Below, piece by piece: positions 1-12,453 of a stretch of 64,000 bases of DNA. Origin of the DNA: Brachynemurus nebulosus (Eukaryota > Arthropoda > Insecta > Neuroptera > Myrmeleontidae); assembly GCA_035578155.1 (NCBI GenBank), contig JAPWDM010000001.1:7900670-7964669 (forward strand), read 5' to 3'. The notes beneath the pieces were generated by a model. It worked only from the letters and a program-made list of their open reading frames with translations, made no database searches and was not told the origin of the DNA. The translations under genes and the position numbers were made by a program. The first letter of the stretch is position 1. The number at the start of each line of letters is the position of its first letter.

Positions 1-963
1 CTTGTTTCTTAAATATCTACAAACATTGATAATTTCGTAGCCACTTGAAAGAACTTATGATTAACACTGATTAGAGAATTGTTTCGACTTAAGTATCAAA
101 ATATCGTACCTGTCGTATCGTCGAGGTGTGCATGTATTATGGCGTGCAAATCATTTATCCTAGATCATGTTTATACATGGAATATTTTTTAAAAATTATG
201 TATATTGATTTGATGATAACAATAGTTATCGACTTTGGTGGGGTGGTAACTTATTTTCTGGGTCAACATATAAGGTATTTTTATCGCAGTATTATCTAAT
301 TCTAGTAGATATTTCTAATATCTAATGGGGTATTTGACAGTAGCTGAAAAAATATCTATTTTGATTTTTAAATAATTGTTCGAGTCATAATGATACTGAA
401 TATTGCTTTTTTACAAGTTATTTCATTCAAAAATATAAAAATTTTAATTAAATAAAATTACAAAATTTACGTTAAAAATGACGTAATTAAAAACATCAAG
501 CAAAAGCAGCTTACGTCACAAGCTCGTTCGAATATGTAAGTATTATATTGTAGTTAGGAAAAAAACTGTTTACTTTTTTGGTAATTATGAAAGAAATTTT
601 TCATTATTAATTTTCATTACTAGACCTACTACTACTACTCAATGTTTTAGAGCCAATGACGTCATACGATTTGACGTCACAGAAAGCATCGTTTTGGCGA
701 TCTTTTTAAAAACTAAAATTTTATCGGTGATTTTTATTAAAAATATAGTACAAAATAATTTAAAAATGTGTATTATTAGTTTAGTAAGAAGTAATAAACA
801 CACTAAGATGGTTTTTAAAAATTTGTCAAATACCCCATTTTTTGTGGGAAAGGGGTACAAATATATTATTATTGTACAAATAACCCACAGTTTCGCTCTT
901 AATATTATAATTATGCATGCATTTTAATACGTTATAATTATAATTATGTTACTGTATCGACAT
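1..963. other. upstream non-coding DNA, no gene seen
   Basis: The DNA is AT-rich and the open frames are short and without family resemblance. A short inverted pair, TGGGGTATTTGACA near 327-340 and TGTCAAATACCCCA near 825-838, could be the ends of an old roughly 520-bp element, but the interior does not fold clearly. Two TGACGTCA-like sites lie near 656-680. I see no conserved exon. Confidence 0.5.
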
Positions 964-1370
964 TAGTGAAATCGGATAACTAATCGACTAATTTTAGTCG
1001 ACTATTTTATCCTCGACTAAATGGCTAAAACGATTAATGTTTTTTTCTTTTAATTGACTAAAAACGATTAATTTACAACTTTGAAATCTAAAAAATTATC
1101 TATTTGTATGATTTTTCACTTTTATGTGATTAACACATTGTGATATGATTGTGACTTTTCTTTTTCTTAAAAAAAATATTAAATGTTATCAATTAAATTC
1201 CAAACAAAACATCGTTTTTAGAAGTGTTACATAGGTTACCCTATTCATGAATTCGACTAAAAATTTAGTCGATTACTCTATACTCGATATTTTCGACTAA
1301 TGACTAATTTTGTCTGAAAAATAACTTTAGTTGATTAATCGGCTAACAGCTCCTTGGCTCGACATCACTA
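964..1370. mobile_element. hAT-type MITE, 407 bp
   Basis: The ends are inverted: TAGTGAAATCG on the left and CGACATCACTA on the right. The element is flanked by a perfect 8-bp direct repeat, ATCGACAT (956-963 and 1371-1378). An 8-bp duplication and a TAGTG terminus are typical of hAT elements. The interior has repeated TTAGTCGACTA-like subterminal motifs and no coding capacity. It lies about 400 bp upstream of the ELP1 start. Confidence 0.75.
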
Positions 1371-1764
1371 ATCGACATGTCGCGTCGATGTCGCGGACAC
1401 AGCTAGTCAAATAATTTCCGAAAATTGATTCTCTATTTATCTTTCCTGATATGAAATATAAAACCAAAAACGTAAACCAAACTTTTTAATCACTTAATTT
1501 TGGCAACAATTTAGTCATACCTGGATATTCCGCAATATGTAATTTTTGCAGTTTCTTGATTCTACTAATCTACTACACTTGATTACACCAAAATATCCTA
1601 GTGTGACTTGGGCTATAGGCAAATGTACGCAATGCGCATAATTTCTGACAACGTCCATATGAGCCACATGATATCATAAACTTTTTGAAATTTCAGGTTA
1701 TCTTACCTAATTATGTTTCTTGTATTATTTGTTAAGTTAATGAAATTGTGATATTTAAGTAAAA

Positions 1765-4700
1765 ATGCGAAATTTAAATTTGTTACGACAAGATACAATC
1801 AAATTGAATTTGAATGATTCATTTGACCAATTTTACGTTAATAAAGTTTTTAATAGCGTTTATTTATTAACAACTAATGGAACAGCGACATGCATAAATA
1901 TCGAAAATAAGAAATCAGAAAATTTTCATTTAACAACTTCACCAATAAAATTAACATATCTTTCTGTAACTTCAGAAATTTCTATTATTGATTCGAAATC
2001 AATATTTATATTTGATCAAAATTTAAATTTAACTATATCATACAATTTTACTAATGGATGTAAAATTGCTGAATACAGTCCCGCACAAGATCTTCTCGCT
2101 GTATTAACTGACAATTTAACCATTCAAGTTTTAAATATCGATTCGTATGGTACTTTTTCGGTGATAAATGAAATTGAATTAAATAATTATAAATACGTTA
2201 ATCAATTTATAAATATTGGTTGGGGGAGCAAAGAAACTCAGTTTCATGGATCGGAGGGAAAGGAGGCACGAAAAAATCGTGCAATAGACAATTCAGATTC
2301 AAACGAAATTAGTATTAACAATTCAAATATCACATGGCGTGGCGATGGTTTATTATTTGCTGTTAGTTTCGTACGCGGAAAGGATTATGCATTTTTAGTT
2401 CTTAATAAAGATGGTGTGCCGCAGTATTCGAGCGAAATTTGTCCAGGACTCGAGTCACCGTTATGCTGGAAACCGTCTGGTAATTTAATTGCAGGTGTAC
2501 AAAAATTACCAAATAAATATCAAATTGTATTTTTTGAAAAAAATGGTCTCAGACATGGAGAATTCACTATTCCCGACAAGGTAATTATATGTATAACTTT
2601 TGTTTATATTTTATTGACTTAAATTTAATAGGTTTGGATGTTATTTTTAACTCTAGTTATTGCTATGTGCTGGAAAGCAATGTACAGCAAATGAAAGACT
2701 GGTATCTGTATATAACTACACATGGGGATACGACGATTAGTACGGCGCCAAATTTGATGACAGTTCCTTGTAGAACTCGACAAAATAAAACGAAAAACAA
2801 GAATAAAATTTTTCGATATCTCGCTTCGTTTTCGAGATATTGAACGTTAAACTTGTTTTTAAATTCGAATATATTGTATGTATCACTGACAATGAGTACT
2901 GAATCGAACATAATATTAACATATGTTTCCTAGAGATACCACAGACATTAAATTGTGAAGTATGACTCCATTTTACGAAACCCAGTTTGTAACCACGGAG
3001 ACTTGTTTATAAATATTAGATAAACTATTAAATTAATGGTTTGACCGCCGTTAAATAAATCACATCCGTCAATTTTTTTGCTTCAATTTCTTAATGTATT
3101 TGTAAATTGTAATGTACAGCATTCTCTCTAGTCGATTCACTACTCAATGGTATGTATAGTATGTGTAATATTTTTACAATGAGCGTGTTCCATTTAGAAA
3201 ACACAAACGACACTGTGTGATACAGTGTATAGTGCAAAAGTAATGCCAACCAAATTTTAGTAATTTTTGTACTTTTCACAAAAAAAAAATTTTTAGCTGG
3301 AGTTCCGAAAATGGGAATGTTCAGAATCACTTGAAATTTTTATCAGACACTCGACAATATTAATTACGACTAGTTAGTCTTGACCATATACTTCAACTTC
3401 GATATAAAAACTAGGTAGTGAGGTTAGTTAAAGTTAGGTTAGTTTAGTTAGTTTTGACAATATACTTCAACTTTGATATAAAAACTAGGTGGGAGGTTAG
3501 TTAAGGTTAGGTTAGTTTAGTTAGTTTTGACAATATACTTCGACTTTGATATAAAAACTAAGTCACACAGTGTCGTTTGTGTTTTCTAAATGGAACACGC
3601 TCAGTGTCAAAATATTACACATTCTACAACTATACATACAATATAATTGTCCGAATTTAACGACTAGTTTTACGTTCAATATCTCTAAAACGAAGCGAGA
3701 TATCGAAAAATTTTATTCTTATATTTCGTTTTATTTTGTCGAGTTCTACAAGGAACTGTCATCAAATCTTGGCGCCGTACGAATCGTAGTTTTGCCCTAT
3801 GCACACATACCGCGTAATCATTCTGTTCTTGAAACATCGTGTAACGTGTAACATGGTCCGATCAATAGGAAATTTTAACTCCATTTTTAAAATTGTCAGT
3901 ACTCCATAGATAGTGACATTCTCATAGAATGACAAAAATTTATATATTATCGTAGTATTAACGCTATATAGTCCGCGCAGTTTCACAGTAAATTTCCCCA
4001 GGGGTAGGCAATATTTTTAAAGAATTAAAAAAAAAATATATAAATAAATTCACGAAATGATTTAACATGTAAACATACATATTATTAATAAAACATCAAT
4101 AACAGACAAACACACTGATTTTTATGATTGTATTGAAATGTACGCATTCATAAAAGAATAAAAAAATAAAAATAAATGATAATATAAAATTATATTTTTA
4201 AGTGTTATATTTATATTATTATTTTTCTATAAATATTTATAAAACAATACACAGAGAGTGTGTTTGTTATAAGTCAATACCTGCCTGCGGTAACGTTACA
4301 CACATGTGTGATCACTGATCACGATCAGCCTCTACGGTTGTTGTGGCTATTTGCAGATGTGGCGAACGCGGATTGTAAAGTGTTAAGATATTATTGGAAT
4401 ATCGTAAATTTTAAAATAGGAGTTAAAATTTCCTGTTGATCAGGCCAATCTATTATACGCTAGTACAAACTGTATAAAAAAATCTTGGTTTTAGAATATT
4501 ATAAATTTAAAATTACATTTGTATTTAAGAAATATAATTGACTGCATTTTATTTTTTATTTTAAGGCAAAAGTAAAAAAAATTTCTTGGAGTTCAGATTC
4601 AGAAATTCTCTGCATACTCTACGAAAACAACATTATACAACTGTGGACCGTTAACAATTATCATTGGTATTTAAAACAAAGTATTCAGTTTGAAAATAAC

Positions 4701-7700
4701 TCCTCATTGACTGATTTATATTGGGATCCTGGTTTCGAAACAAAAAATGGTAAAATATTATACCTGTTGTGCGATTCCAGTATTCTTATTTATGAATGGA
4801 TTTGGAAGGTGAACCATTCAAACGGGCTAGATGAAGATGATTTGGCGTGTGTTGCTGTTATTGATGGCACTAAAGCGCTAATCACATCATTTAAAAAGTC
4901 TTCAATTCCCCCACCAATGTCCGCCGTAACCTTACAAACTAACAAATCGATCAATTTTGTTGTTTTTGGTCCCAGTGATCGTCCAAACGATTTATGTGTT
5001 ATATTTGATGATTATTACTGTAACACATATAAGTGTACTGAGTCGTTTAAATATGAATTGGTACATGAATTTTCTTTTGATGATAGGAATTGTGTACCAT
5101 TATCACAACATCATATCTTGTGGGTCCAACTGGACACGTTTTTAAGTTATTCGGATGGAAAAATTCGGATATGGTCGTTGGAAGATCAGGCGGCTGTAAA
5201 TACGAGAGTGATCGATACTTCTGATGTTTTGATTAATATGGAAATAGTGCCCAAAACCAATCAGATTGTGGTTCAGTTAATTAATGGTGATATTTTTACT
5301 TTTGATACTAAAAGTGATAAATTGGAGTTTTCGTTCAAAATGCCTTCAGTTTGTGATTTGATAAAGCCTTGTTTAATCACAAATAAAGTCATAAATAAAA
5401 TGGTTGTATTTGGTTTAGATCGGTTTAATCGTTTCTATGTGGATCAAAATTGTATAGCTAATACAATAACGTCTTTCTACATACATTCGGAATTCTTATT
5501 ATTAACCACATCTCAACATTTACTAATATGCGTCCAATTAAATGAAGAAGGTTTACAAATGTTACGAGAGAATGCCTCAAATATGTTTATGCGTCAAATT
5601 GAGCGGGGCTCAAAAATTATTGTGGCCGTACAGCGTGATCGTAAAGTCGTGCTCCAGATGCCAAGGGGTAATTTAGAAACAATATGCCCGCGTATAATGT
5701 CGTTACAAATGATAAATAATTTACTTGACTCAAAACGGTACGAGGAAGCATTTCAAATCATGAAAGTTGAGCGAATCAATTTGAATATACTTTACGATTA
5801 TAATCCTAAACAATTTTTGGAAGATATTGAGCTATTTATTAACCAAATTAACGATCCGACTCATTTAAATATGTTTTTACTCGAATTACGCGATGAAGAT
5901 GTGACTCAAACAATGTATTCAATGTGTTATCCCAAAAAAACTGATTCGGTGGATCCAAATAAAAAGTCATTAATAGCTGACACATTTGTTAAATATTTAA
6001 GTACACCAGAAAATAAAAAGAAATTTTTGTTAACCATAATTACTGCACTGATTATTAAACGAAAACAAACGGATTTGGAAAATGCTTTAAATGTTATCTA
6101 TGAGATGAAACTGCAAGATCGAATTTTAGCCGAGAAAGCGTTAGAACATCTTCTTTTGTTGGTGTCTATTAACGAGTTGTACAATATTGCTTTGGGAATG
6201 TATAATTTTGATCTGATTATGTTCGTTGCAGCAAAATCGCAAAAAGATCCAAAAGAATATATTCCATTTTTAAATCAGTTGAATCGTTTGGATGAAAATT
6301 ATAAAAAATTTACGATCGATAAATATTTAAAACGATACACAACGGCACTAAAATGGATTTCAAACTGTCACGATAAATTCGACGAATGTTTAGAGTTTAT
6401 AAAGACGCACAATTTGTATAAAGAATCCTTGGATTTATTTCATGGACAACAGGACAAATATGCAACGATATGTGAAGCATTTGGAACGTATTTATTAGGG
6501 AAACGATGTTTTACTGAGGCGGGTATTATGTTTGAACGAAGTAGTAAACTTGAACAAGCTATAGAATCGTATAAATTGGGTGGCCAGTGGAGTCATTGTA
6601 TAAGGTGTGCAGTAAAGTTGAAGTACAGTAGCGTTCAGTTTAATAAATTGTGTTTGAGTCTCGCGGAAGATTTAATTACGCAAAGACAGTATAAGGAGGC
6701 TGCCACGGTTTTTATCGAAAATCTAAACGATCCAGAGATGGCTATTGAAGTTTTAACGAATGGAAGATTATGGTCGGATTGCTTACGGTTATCGTATGTT
6801 CATAATAGACTTGATATGATTGGTAAGTCTGATATATTTTTAGGATTCTCTAGAAAAAATGCCGGAATTGTCCGTCCGTCTGTTACACACTCATAGTTTT
6901 TATATTTTTCGGCCTACGAACTCAAAATTTCATTTCAAATCATCCAATAAAAACATAAAATGTCACCCATGACCTCAGATTTAGCTGAAACTTTTTTTCA
7001 GAAAGTTTCTTTCTTGAAAAGAGGAGAAAAAATTAGTTTTTCTTGGAAACTAGTTGACATAGAATAATAGTTTAAAAACCTTTTTTATATGATTTTTTCT
7101 CCTCTTTCCAATGGTGTAAACAAAAATTTTGAATTTTGGGAAATTATTCCAAAAAACTCGTTTTTTGAACTTCCAGACGTCGGACGTGTCTGAAAAATAT
7201 TAGCGGGTAAAAAACCATTATTTTTGTTCCAGATTATTTTAGTTTACATCTTTAGAATAAATTTAAAAAAAAAATTACTACGGGTACTGTTATGCCTTTG
7301 GTCAATAATCACTTTTAAAGATTTTTTGTTTATCGATTAAAAAATGTCTCAAAATTTAAGTCTAACAAAGCTTACATAGAAACATGAAGTGATAATTAAC
7401 CAAATTTATTTTTCCTGTAATCTCCTGACTTTTCGGAACATTTTAATGAAAAAATTATTGCTTTATGTTAAATATTACAGAAGTTATGGATTTTTTAATA
7501 TAATGTCACCGAAAGTGATATCACAGAAACATCATTTTAACCCTATTTTGCTAAATTTTAAAAATTCATAACTTGAAAACTATTAAAGATAATTTTTTTT
7601 TAAATTTTGTACAGATGATTGGGATGGTTAAATAAACAAATAAAAAAATTTTCAGCTAAATCTGAGGTCATGGGTGACATGACCTGGATGAAGTGGCGTG

Positions 7701-10624
7701 ACCCTTCAGTAAAAAAATTTTCTTAACTTTTTGAGGTATTATTGGCATATACACAATTGTGTGTGTAATTTTAATTTTAATTAATATTTCAGTTCAAATT
7801 ACATACTATCCAAATTTGTTACTATTGGTAGGGTGCAAAGTATATGGTGGGGATAATTAAATCGAGTGCAACGTGAGTAATGGAGAAAACAAGCATTAAT
7901 ACGGGCTCATATGTGTTTATAGTGTAATTAAAAATGTTAAATAAAAATATTTACATTGATCCACTTTGATTATAAACGCAAGTGCAACTAATATGTCGTT
8001 CCTTATTTATCTGCCAACAGTATTAACGTCTACACGTCAATTCATAGATACAGAATTAAAAATATTTGATGTATTTTAACTCACATAGTCACATGCAATA
8101 ATGTTTCATAAGAAGTTAAAGTTATTAATGTTTGTCTTATGATTCTACATTCAACTAAATGACTTATGCCAGTATTTCTTAATTCTTGAATTTCCCTGAC
8201 GTGCTTCACCGTCACCAGCAACTTTTTCCTCTGCATAGTTCGGGGTTGGAAGGAAATACTGTCTTGATAATTATATCCATGTTAACGTCGAGAATTGTTT
8301 AATTATTTTTTTAGTACAACTATTATACCTACCTCATCCAGTATTTTATACCTCAAATTGTTCAAATTTACTTATAAAAAAAATTTATTGTAAATAACAA
8401 ATATTTGTATTCAGATTTTATGGTTTTTTTTAAAAATATTTTAAATTTATTTATTTCCACGGTTACCATTATTTATATTCGTTAATGAGCCCGGAAAAAT
8501 GTATATTATAGATGTCGTTGCCATCACGCACCCAGCTATTTTACATCACTGAGCACTGAATCGAACATATTAACATAATTATGTTTCCTAGAGATACCAC
8601 AGGCATTAAATTTTGAAGCATGACTCCATTTTAGTAAGCCCAACTTGTAACCATGGAGACTTGTTTATAAATATTAGATAAACCATTAAATTAATGGTTT
8701 GACCGCCATTAAAGTAATCCCATCAGTCAATTTTTTTGCTTTAGTTTCTTAATGTATTTGTAATACACAGCATTCTCTCTAGTCGATTCTCTCCTCAATG
8801 TTTTACATGCATTTTACAATGCTAAAGTAACTTCAAAATGGGCCACAAGACTTGCCACACATTTTTTTAAACCAACTCTACTTTAGAATAGCACAGGATA
8901 TCTTTAAAAAGGTCTATTAAAATGAAGCTGAGCTTCCTTTTACCAAGATTTCATTTTTAAACTGCATTTGCGAAAGATTAAGCTTCAAAGAGAGATTTTT
9001 ACAAAACTCAAACTATTTGATGTAAAAATTTGAAATTTAGCACAAAGATAGAGTGCAGTAGCCCATTTAAAAATTTTACTCCCCATAAAGAGGAGTAAAA
9101 GGAGTTGAATTTTGATTCCTGGAGTTAATTTCAGGGGATAAATTTGGAAATGAAAAAAATTCAAGAGCATCGTGTAAAATTTCAAAGAAAAGTTTATTGA
9201 AACACAAATTTAATAATAATTAATATGATGTATTTTTTATGGATTATTTTTAAGCATTTCTCGGGAAAAGTTCTTAAAAAATGTTGTCTTCTACCCTTAT
9301 CATAAAAAGGGTCACACAGAAAAATCTGAAAAAATCATGATTATTGAGCCCAAATTATCAGAATTTCGGTGCGTTAATACATGACAAAGATTGAAATAGA
9401 AAAACAAAACAATATTTTAACAAGTACAGTCGTATCCAAAAAATGTAACTTAAATTATAATACTAAAAATAAAGTTGAACTGTAAATATCAGTGTAATCG
9501 TTTAAAAGGCGGTCAGAATTATGTTTATTGATTTCCGTTGCTTTTCAGATTGTTAATTCCTGTCTTTTTCTTGCCTCGTTGTACAATTTACATTCTAATC
9601 CTAAATTTATCGTAAAATAAGAGTCTACTGTACTATAAAAGTATGTTTATGAAAAGTTTCAAAAATCTTCCACACTAGACTATGTATTCGAGAACAGAAC
9701 ATTTATATTTCCGAAAACCAAACAGGTGTATTAAATTTAGAAGTTTGATTACTGTTCTTATAAAAATCTTTATTTTCACTCATTTTATTCTGCTAAAATG
9801 AATATTCAATTTTCAGAAACTCATATTAAGCCTGGAATTTTACAACATGCTGAAATTCTACAGTCTCAAATAGAAACAAACTCAAACGAATTTAAAACAA
9901 AAACTGAACGACTGAAAGTGGTAAAAAGTCAAAAGCAATCCGATTTTGAAGATCCAAGTGATCAAGTACAGTATGTTGAAGATGGATTATACTCAGATAC
10001 GGCCAGTGTAATTTCTAAAACTAGCAATATTTCAAAGTCATCATTGTAAGTTATCAATCGGATTTTTTAGGTTTTCAAATTGTTTATTTTAAAGTGTTTA
10101 TTTTATTTTTCAGTCGAAGTTTTCGATCTAGTAAAAACAAGCGTAAACATGAAAGAAAACTGTTAAGTTTAAAAGAGGGTAGTAAATTTGAAGATATCGC
10201 CTTAATACAATTTTTACATAAACTTATCAGCAACACATTTGCAATGCGGCAAGAAATTTATGATCTCTGTACAATTTTAATGGTATTCAATGAAGATAAA
10301 CAGGCGAAAAAATTACAAAAATCGTTAGAAACTCTATTAAAACAAATAAAGGAATCAGAAAAAGAAATATGGACTGAAGATTTAAATCCAACAAATTATT
10401 TTATGTTTGGACCTGATGTTACTTCGAATGTTGCAAGTGATATTGTAAATAAGGATGCCTTTACGGATAAAAAAAATATTTTAGGTATACTGTTTTATTA
10501 TGTTTTTAGAAATATTGTTATAATAAATAATTCATTAATTATTGATTGTTTATTTTCAGAATTTCAGTTCCGATATCCGCCACAACAAAATGATATTCAC
10601 TGGAAGTTTTTTATGTTAGATTAA
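1765..10624 (+). CDS. Elp1: Elongator complex protein 1 (ELP1/IKAP), five exons
   Basis: Exons: 1765-2580, 4566-6822, 9817-10045, 10114-10484 and 10560-10624. They join in phase into about 1,245 residues (human about 1,332). ELP1 is the scaffold of Elongator, which starts the modification of U34 in tRNA wobble positions. The protein opens with MRNLNLLR, close to the family start MRNLKLFR. A signature around residue 153, GWGSKETQFHGSEGK, and later VFFEKNGLRHGEF and NYHWYLKQS are near-identical to family motifs. The first half should form the two WD-repeat propellers and the second half TPR-like helices. The basic stretch RSSKNKRKHERK at about 1104 matches the family's tRNA-binding basic region and is followed by SLKEGS. 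The protein ends WKFFMLD, like WKLSLLD in human. Introns 1 and 3 carry repeats. The last intron is only 75 nt and in frame. Product assignment is firm; splice sites are inferred from GT/AG and phase. Confidence 0.95.
2893..3155. repeat. dispersed ~250-bp repeat, copy 1
   Basis: This segment runs from ACTGAATCGAACATA to CTCTCTAGTCGATTC and recurs in the same orientation at 8553-8800 with scattered differences. Shared landmarks are GTTTCCTAGAGATACCACAG, GGAGACTTGTTTATAAATAT and AATTAATGGTTTGACCGCC. No coding potential is visible and its family is unknown. Confidence 0.7.
3363..3566 (+). repeat. minisatellite, ~80-bp unit with TTAGG-like motif
   Basis: About two and a half tandem units each contain GTTAGGTTAGTTTAGTTAG, then a TGACAATATACTTCRACTTTG segment, then GATATAAAAACTA. 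The same unit occurs in opposite orientation in AP-3 beta intron 2 near 13089-13245. Confidence 0.75.
3960..4400 (+). repeat. dispersed ~440-bp repeat family, ELP1 intron copy
   Basis: The segment starts near TTTCACAGTAAATTTCCCCA and ends near GGATTGTAAAGTGTTAA. It is related to 60790-61235 (near complete), to 15815-17300 (interrupted by another element) and to a 3' fragment at 27935-28015. Shared motifs are CAATATTTTTAAAGAA, TCAATAACAG and a GATCRCGATCRG-type block close to the end. It has no reading frame. Confidence 0.65.
6960..7680. mobile_element. non-autonomous DNA element with ~30-bp TIRs
   Basis: The left end TGTCACCCATGACCTCAGAT (TTTAGCTGAAA follows) is exactly mirrored by the right end near 7650-7680. 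The 720-bp interior, in ELP1 intron 2, has no transposase. Parts resemble segments near 42870-43000 and 57020-57080, so related elements may exist in this window. The family is not assigned. Confidence 0.65.
7681..9816. other. rest of ELP1 intron 2
   Basis: AT-rich intron DNA containing the second copy of the 250-bp dispersed repeat (8553-8800). I see no exon-like segment, RNA gene or further terminal repeats with confidence. Confidence 0.5.
8553..8800. repeat. dispersed ~250-bp repeat, copy 2
   Basis: Second copy of the repeat at 2893-3155, in the same orientation. It shares GTTTCCTAGAGATACCACAG, GGAGACTTGTTTATAAATAT and the TTTGACCGCC and CTCTCTAGTCGATTC landmarks. Both copies lie in introns of ELP1. 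Confidence 0.7.
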
Positions 10625-12453
10625 GTGAATTAAATTAAAATTTGTAAATTATTATTTTGTGTCATTATTTTTGTATTTTATAATTTTATTCATTAAATGT
10701 TTTAGAAAATTCAGTAATTATTGTTATAATTTTAACAAAGTTGTTATTTCCTAAATATGTATTGGGATTCGTAAAACTCAGATACGTGAAATAGTGGCAA
10801 AAAAATTAACTACTGCAAGTAGGCAGAGTTTGTTTACCAGATTTTGACAATGAGCCATTTTCTCAAAATATCTACATCTCTATGATTGAAATTTTAATTT
10901 AAAAATTGCTATGTAACCGCATGAGAAAATTGTTTAACACCAGGGCGGCGACACGGTTATTCGGAACTACATCTCTATAGTTAGAATATTAATTTCTAAA
11001 AAATAAACAATATTCCTAGGTAACCGAATTGGAAAATTTCGTTGCTAAAGTGGAATTAACAGAAGGTGATTTTTGGTTGGTTAAATTAATATCTCGATTA
11101 TAGACATGTAATCCCAAATGCCTGTGTCGCCGCCCTGGTGACAGATTGCTACATATTTGAGAAAATGGTCCATTCACAAAATTGGTGCTGTTTAATCTGC
11201 AAAATACAAATTGGCATATTTTTTTGAATATAATCTTTATTTTTACACAGAAATTTACTGTTTACAACTAAAAATGATCAATTCCAAATTACCATCTGGA
11301 GATGAATGAAAAAGCTACTGTCAGTAAACAAAATATTAAACCACGCCTTTATTTGATTTCCCAATAAGAAATACCATTTATATTATACAGAAATTCAAAT
11401 TACAAAATTTCATAAGGGGCCATCTGTTGGCGACGGAAAGCATACGCGAGCGCCTCTGGTTTTTTAAATTAGAAGCTCTATCAAGAAAAAATTTTGTATA
11501 CGTTTAATTGTCGATAGAAATAATATGTATTATACAAATTATGTGTGGATTGCTAGATTTTATATCACCAATTAAACGTATACGTATCCTTTTACTTGAT
11601 ACTAGTTCTAATTTTATCACCAGAGGCGCGAGTAAGAATCTTTGTGTCGCCAATAAAATATGTCATACAAAATTCAGGCATTTTAATTACTAAATGAGAA
11701 TGACATTCCAAAAAATATACCAATTTGTATTTTGTAAACTAAAAATAAATTTTGGGAATTGTCAAAAACTAACACGTAGCCTATTGTCAGTAGTTGCTTT
11801 TGATCACTGTAGTATATGTAAATTCTATTATTCCCAATGGAGGATTTTTGCAAAATCTGAAGCAGTCTGACATTAGAGCGGTGACACTAGTAGATTGGGA
11901 TTACATCTCTGTGATTTAGATATTAATTTAATCAATAAAAAATCATCTTCTGTTTCCATCTTAACAACAAAGTTTTCCAATTCAAATCCTTCCTGGTGTC
12001 AGACTATTTCATATTTTGAGAAAATCATCTTTGGTAAATTTACTGAGAACTTATTTGTTTATATATTTTTTGAAAGCTCTTATTGAAGCAATTTTTTTAG
12101 TTCTAGTAATATTCCCTACTAAATAAAATACAAATCGGGTGACCCTGGTGCTACAACGACTAGCTAATTCGACATTGAAACGATTGAAAAATGTTTATTT
12201 TAATTAATAGTAATTTTTGATCACTTGTGCATACCCGGAGAATATCTTGATTATGGTCGTCTAATATAAGCTTTATAAAAATGTAAATATCCAACGAAGC
12301 AATCACCGACGATGTCAACTTGACATTAACTCAATGTTGGCAAGCTTGATTGTAGAAATATAAACGTCATTATACTTGACAGTAATATATGTATTTGACA
12401 GTTTAATTAAATTAGTATAATACAATTTAAAATTAGGTTACTTGTATTACGTT
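10625..12453. other. ELP1 to AP-3 beta intergenic DNA
   Basis: The ELP1 3' UTR probably occupies the first 100 or so bases. An inverted-repeat unit follows: the motif CACCAGGGCGGCGACAC near 10940 is mirrored as GTGTCGCCGCCCTGGTG near 11130. A MITE of the GGCGACG family sits at 11427-11653. Sequence around the MITE (11262-11420 and 11690-11810) resembles 22550-23150 in AP-3 beta intron 8, so the MITE may lie within a larger shared repeat. The last 100 bases should hold the AP-3 beta promoter; I see no clear TATA box. Confidence 0.5.
11427..11653. mobile_element. GGCGACG-family fold-back MITE, copy 1
   Basis: The left end TTGGCGACGGAAAGCATACG and right end AAGAATCTTTGTGTCGCCAA are imperfect inverted repeats. 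The two halves also mirror each other (ATCAAG and TATACGTTTAATT blocks). The unit is about 227 bp and non-coding. Other copies lie at 22282, 24071-24750, 27351 and, degenerate, 34484. Confidence 0.75.

Larger units (their letters stand above)
2697..3840. repeat. composite inverted-repeat element in ELP1 intron 1
   Basis: Outer arms at about 2740-2860 and 3655-3790 are reverse complements; both contain a TCGATATCTCGCTTCG-type stretch and a CAGTTCCTTGTAGAACTCGA-type stretch. An inner pair, about 3180-3222 and 3562-3604, includes GAGCGTGTTCCATTTAGAAA and its complement. A short tandem repeat lies between the inner arms. No transposase reading frame is seen, so this looks like nested or fold-back non-autonomous DNA. 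Confidence 0.6.

Noticed and set aside
3090..3851. Frames of 79-93 residues in ELP1 intron 1
   Set aside because: They lie in inverted-repeat arms and read as each other's complements; no family resemblance.
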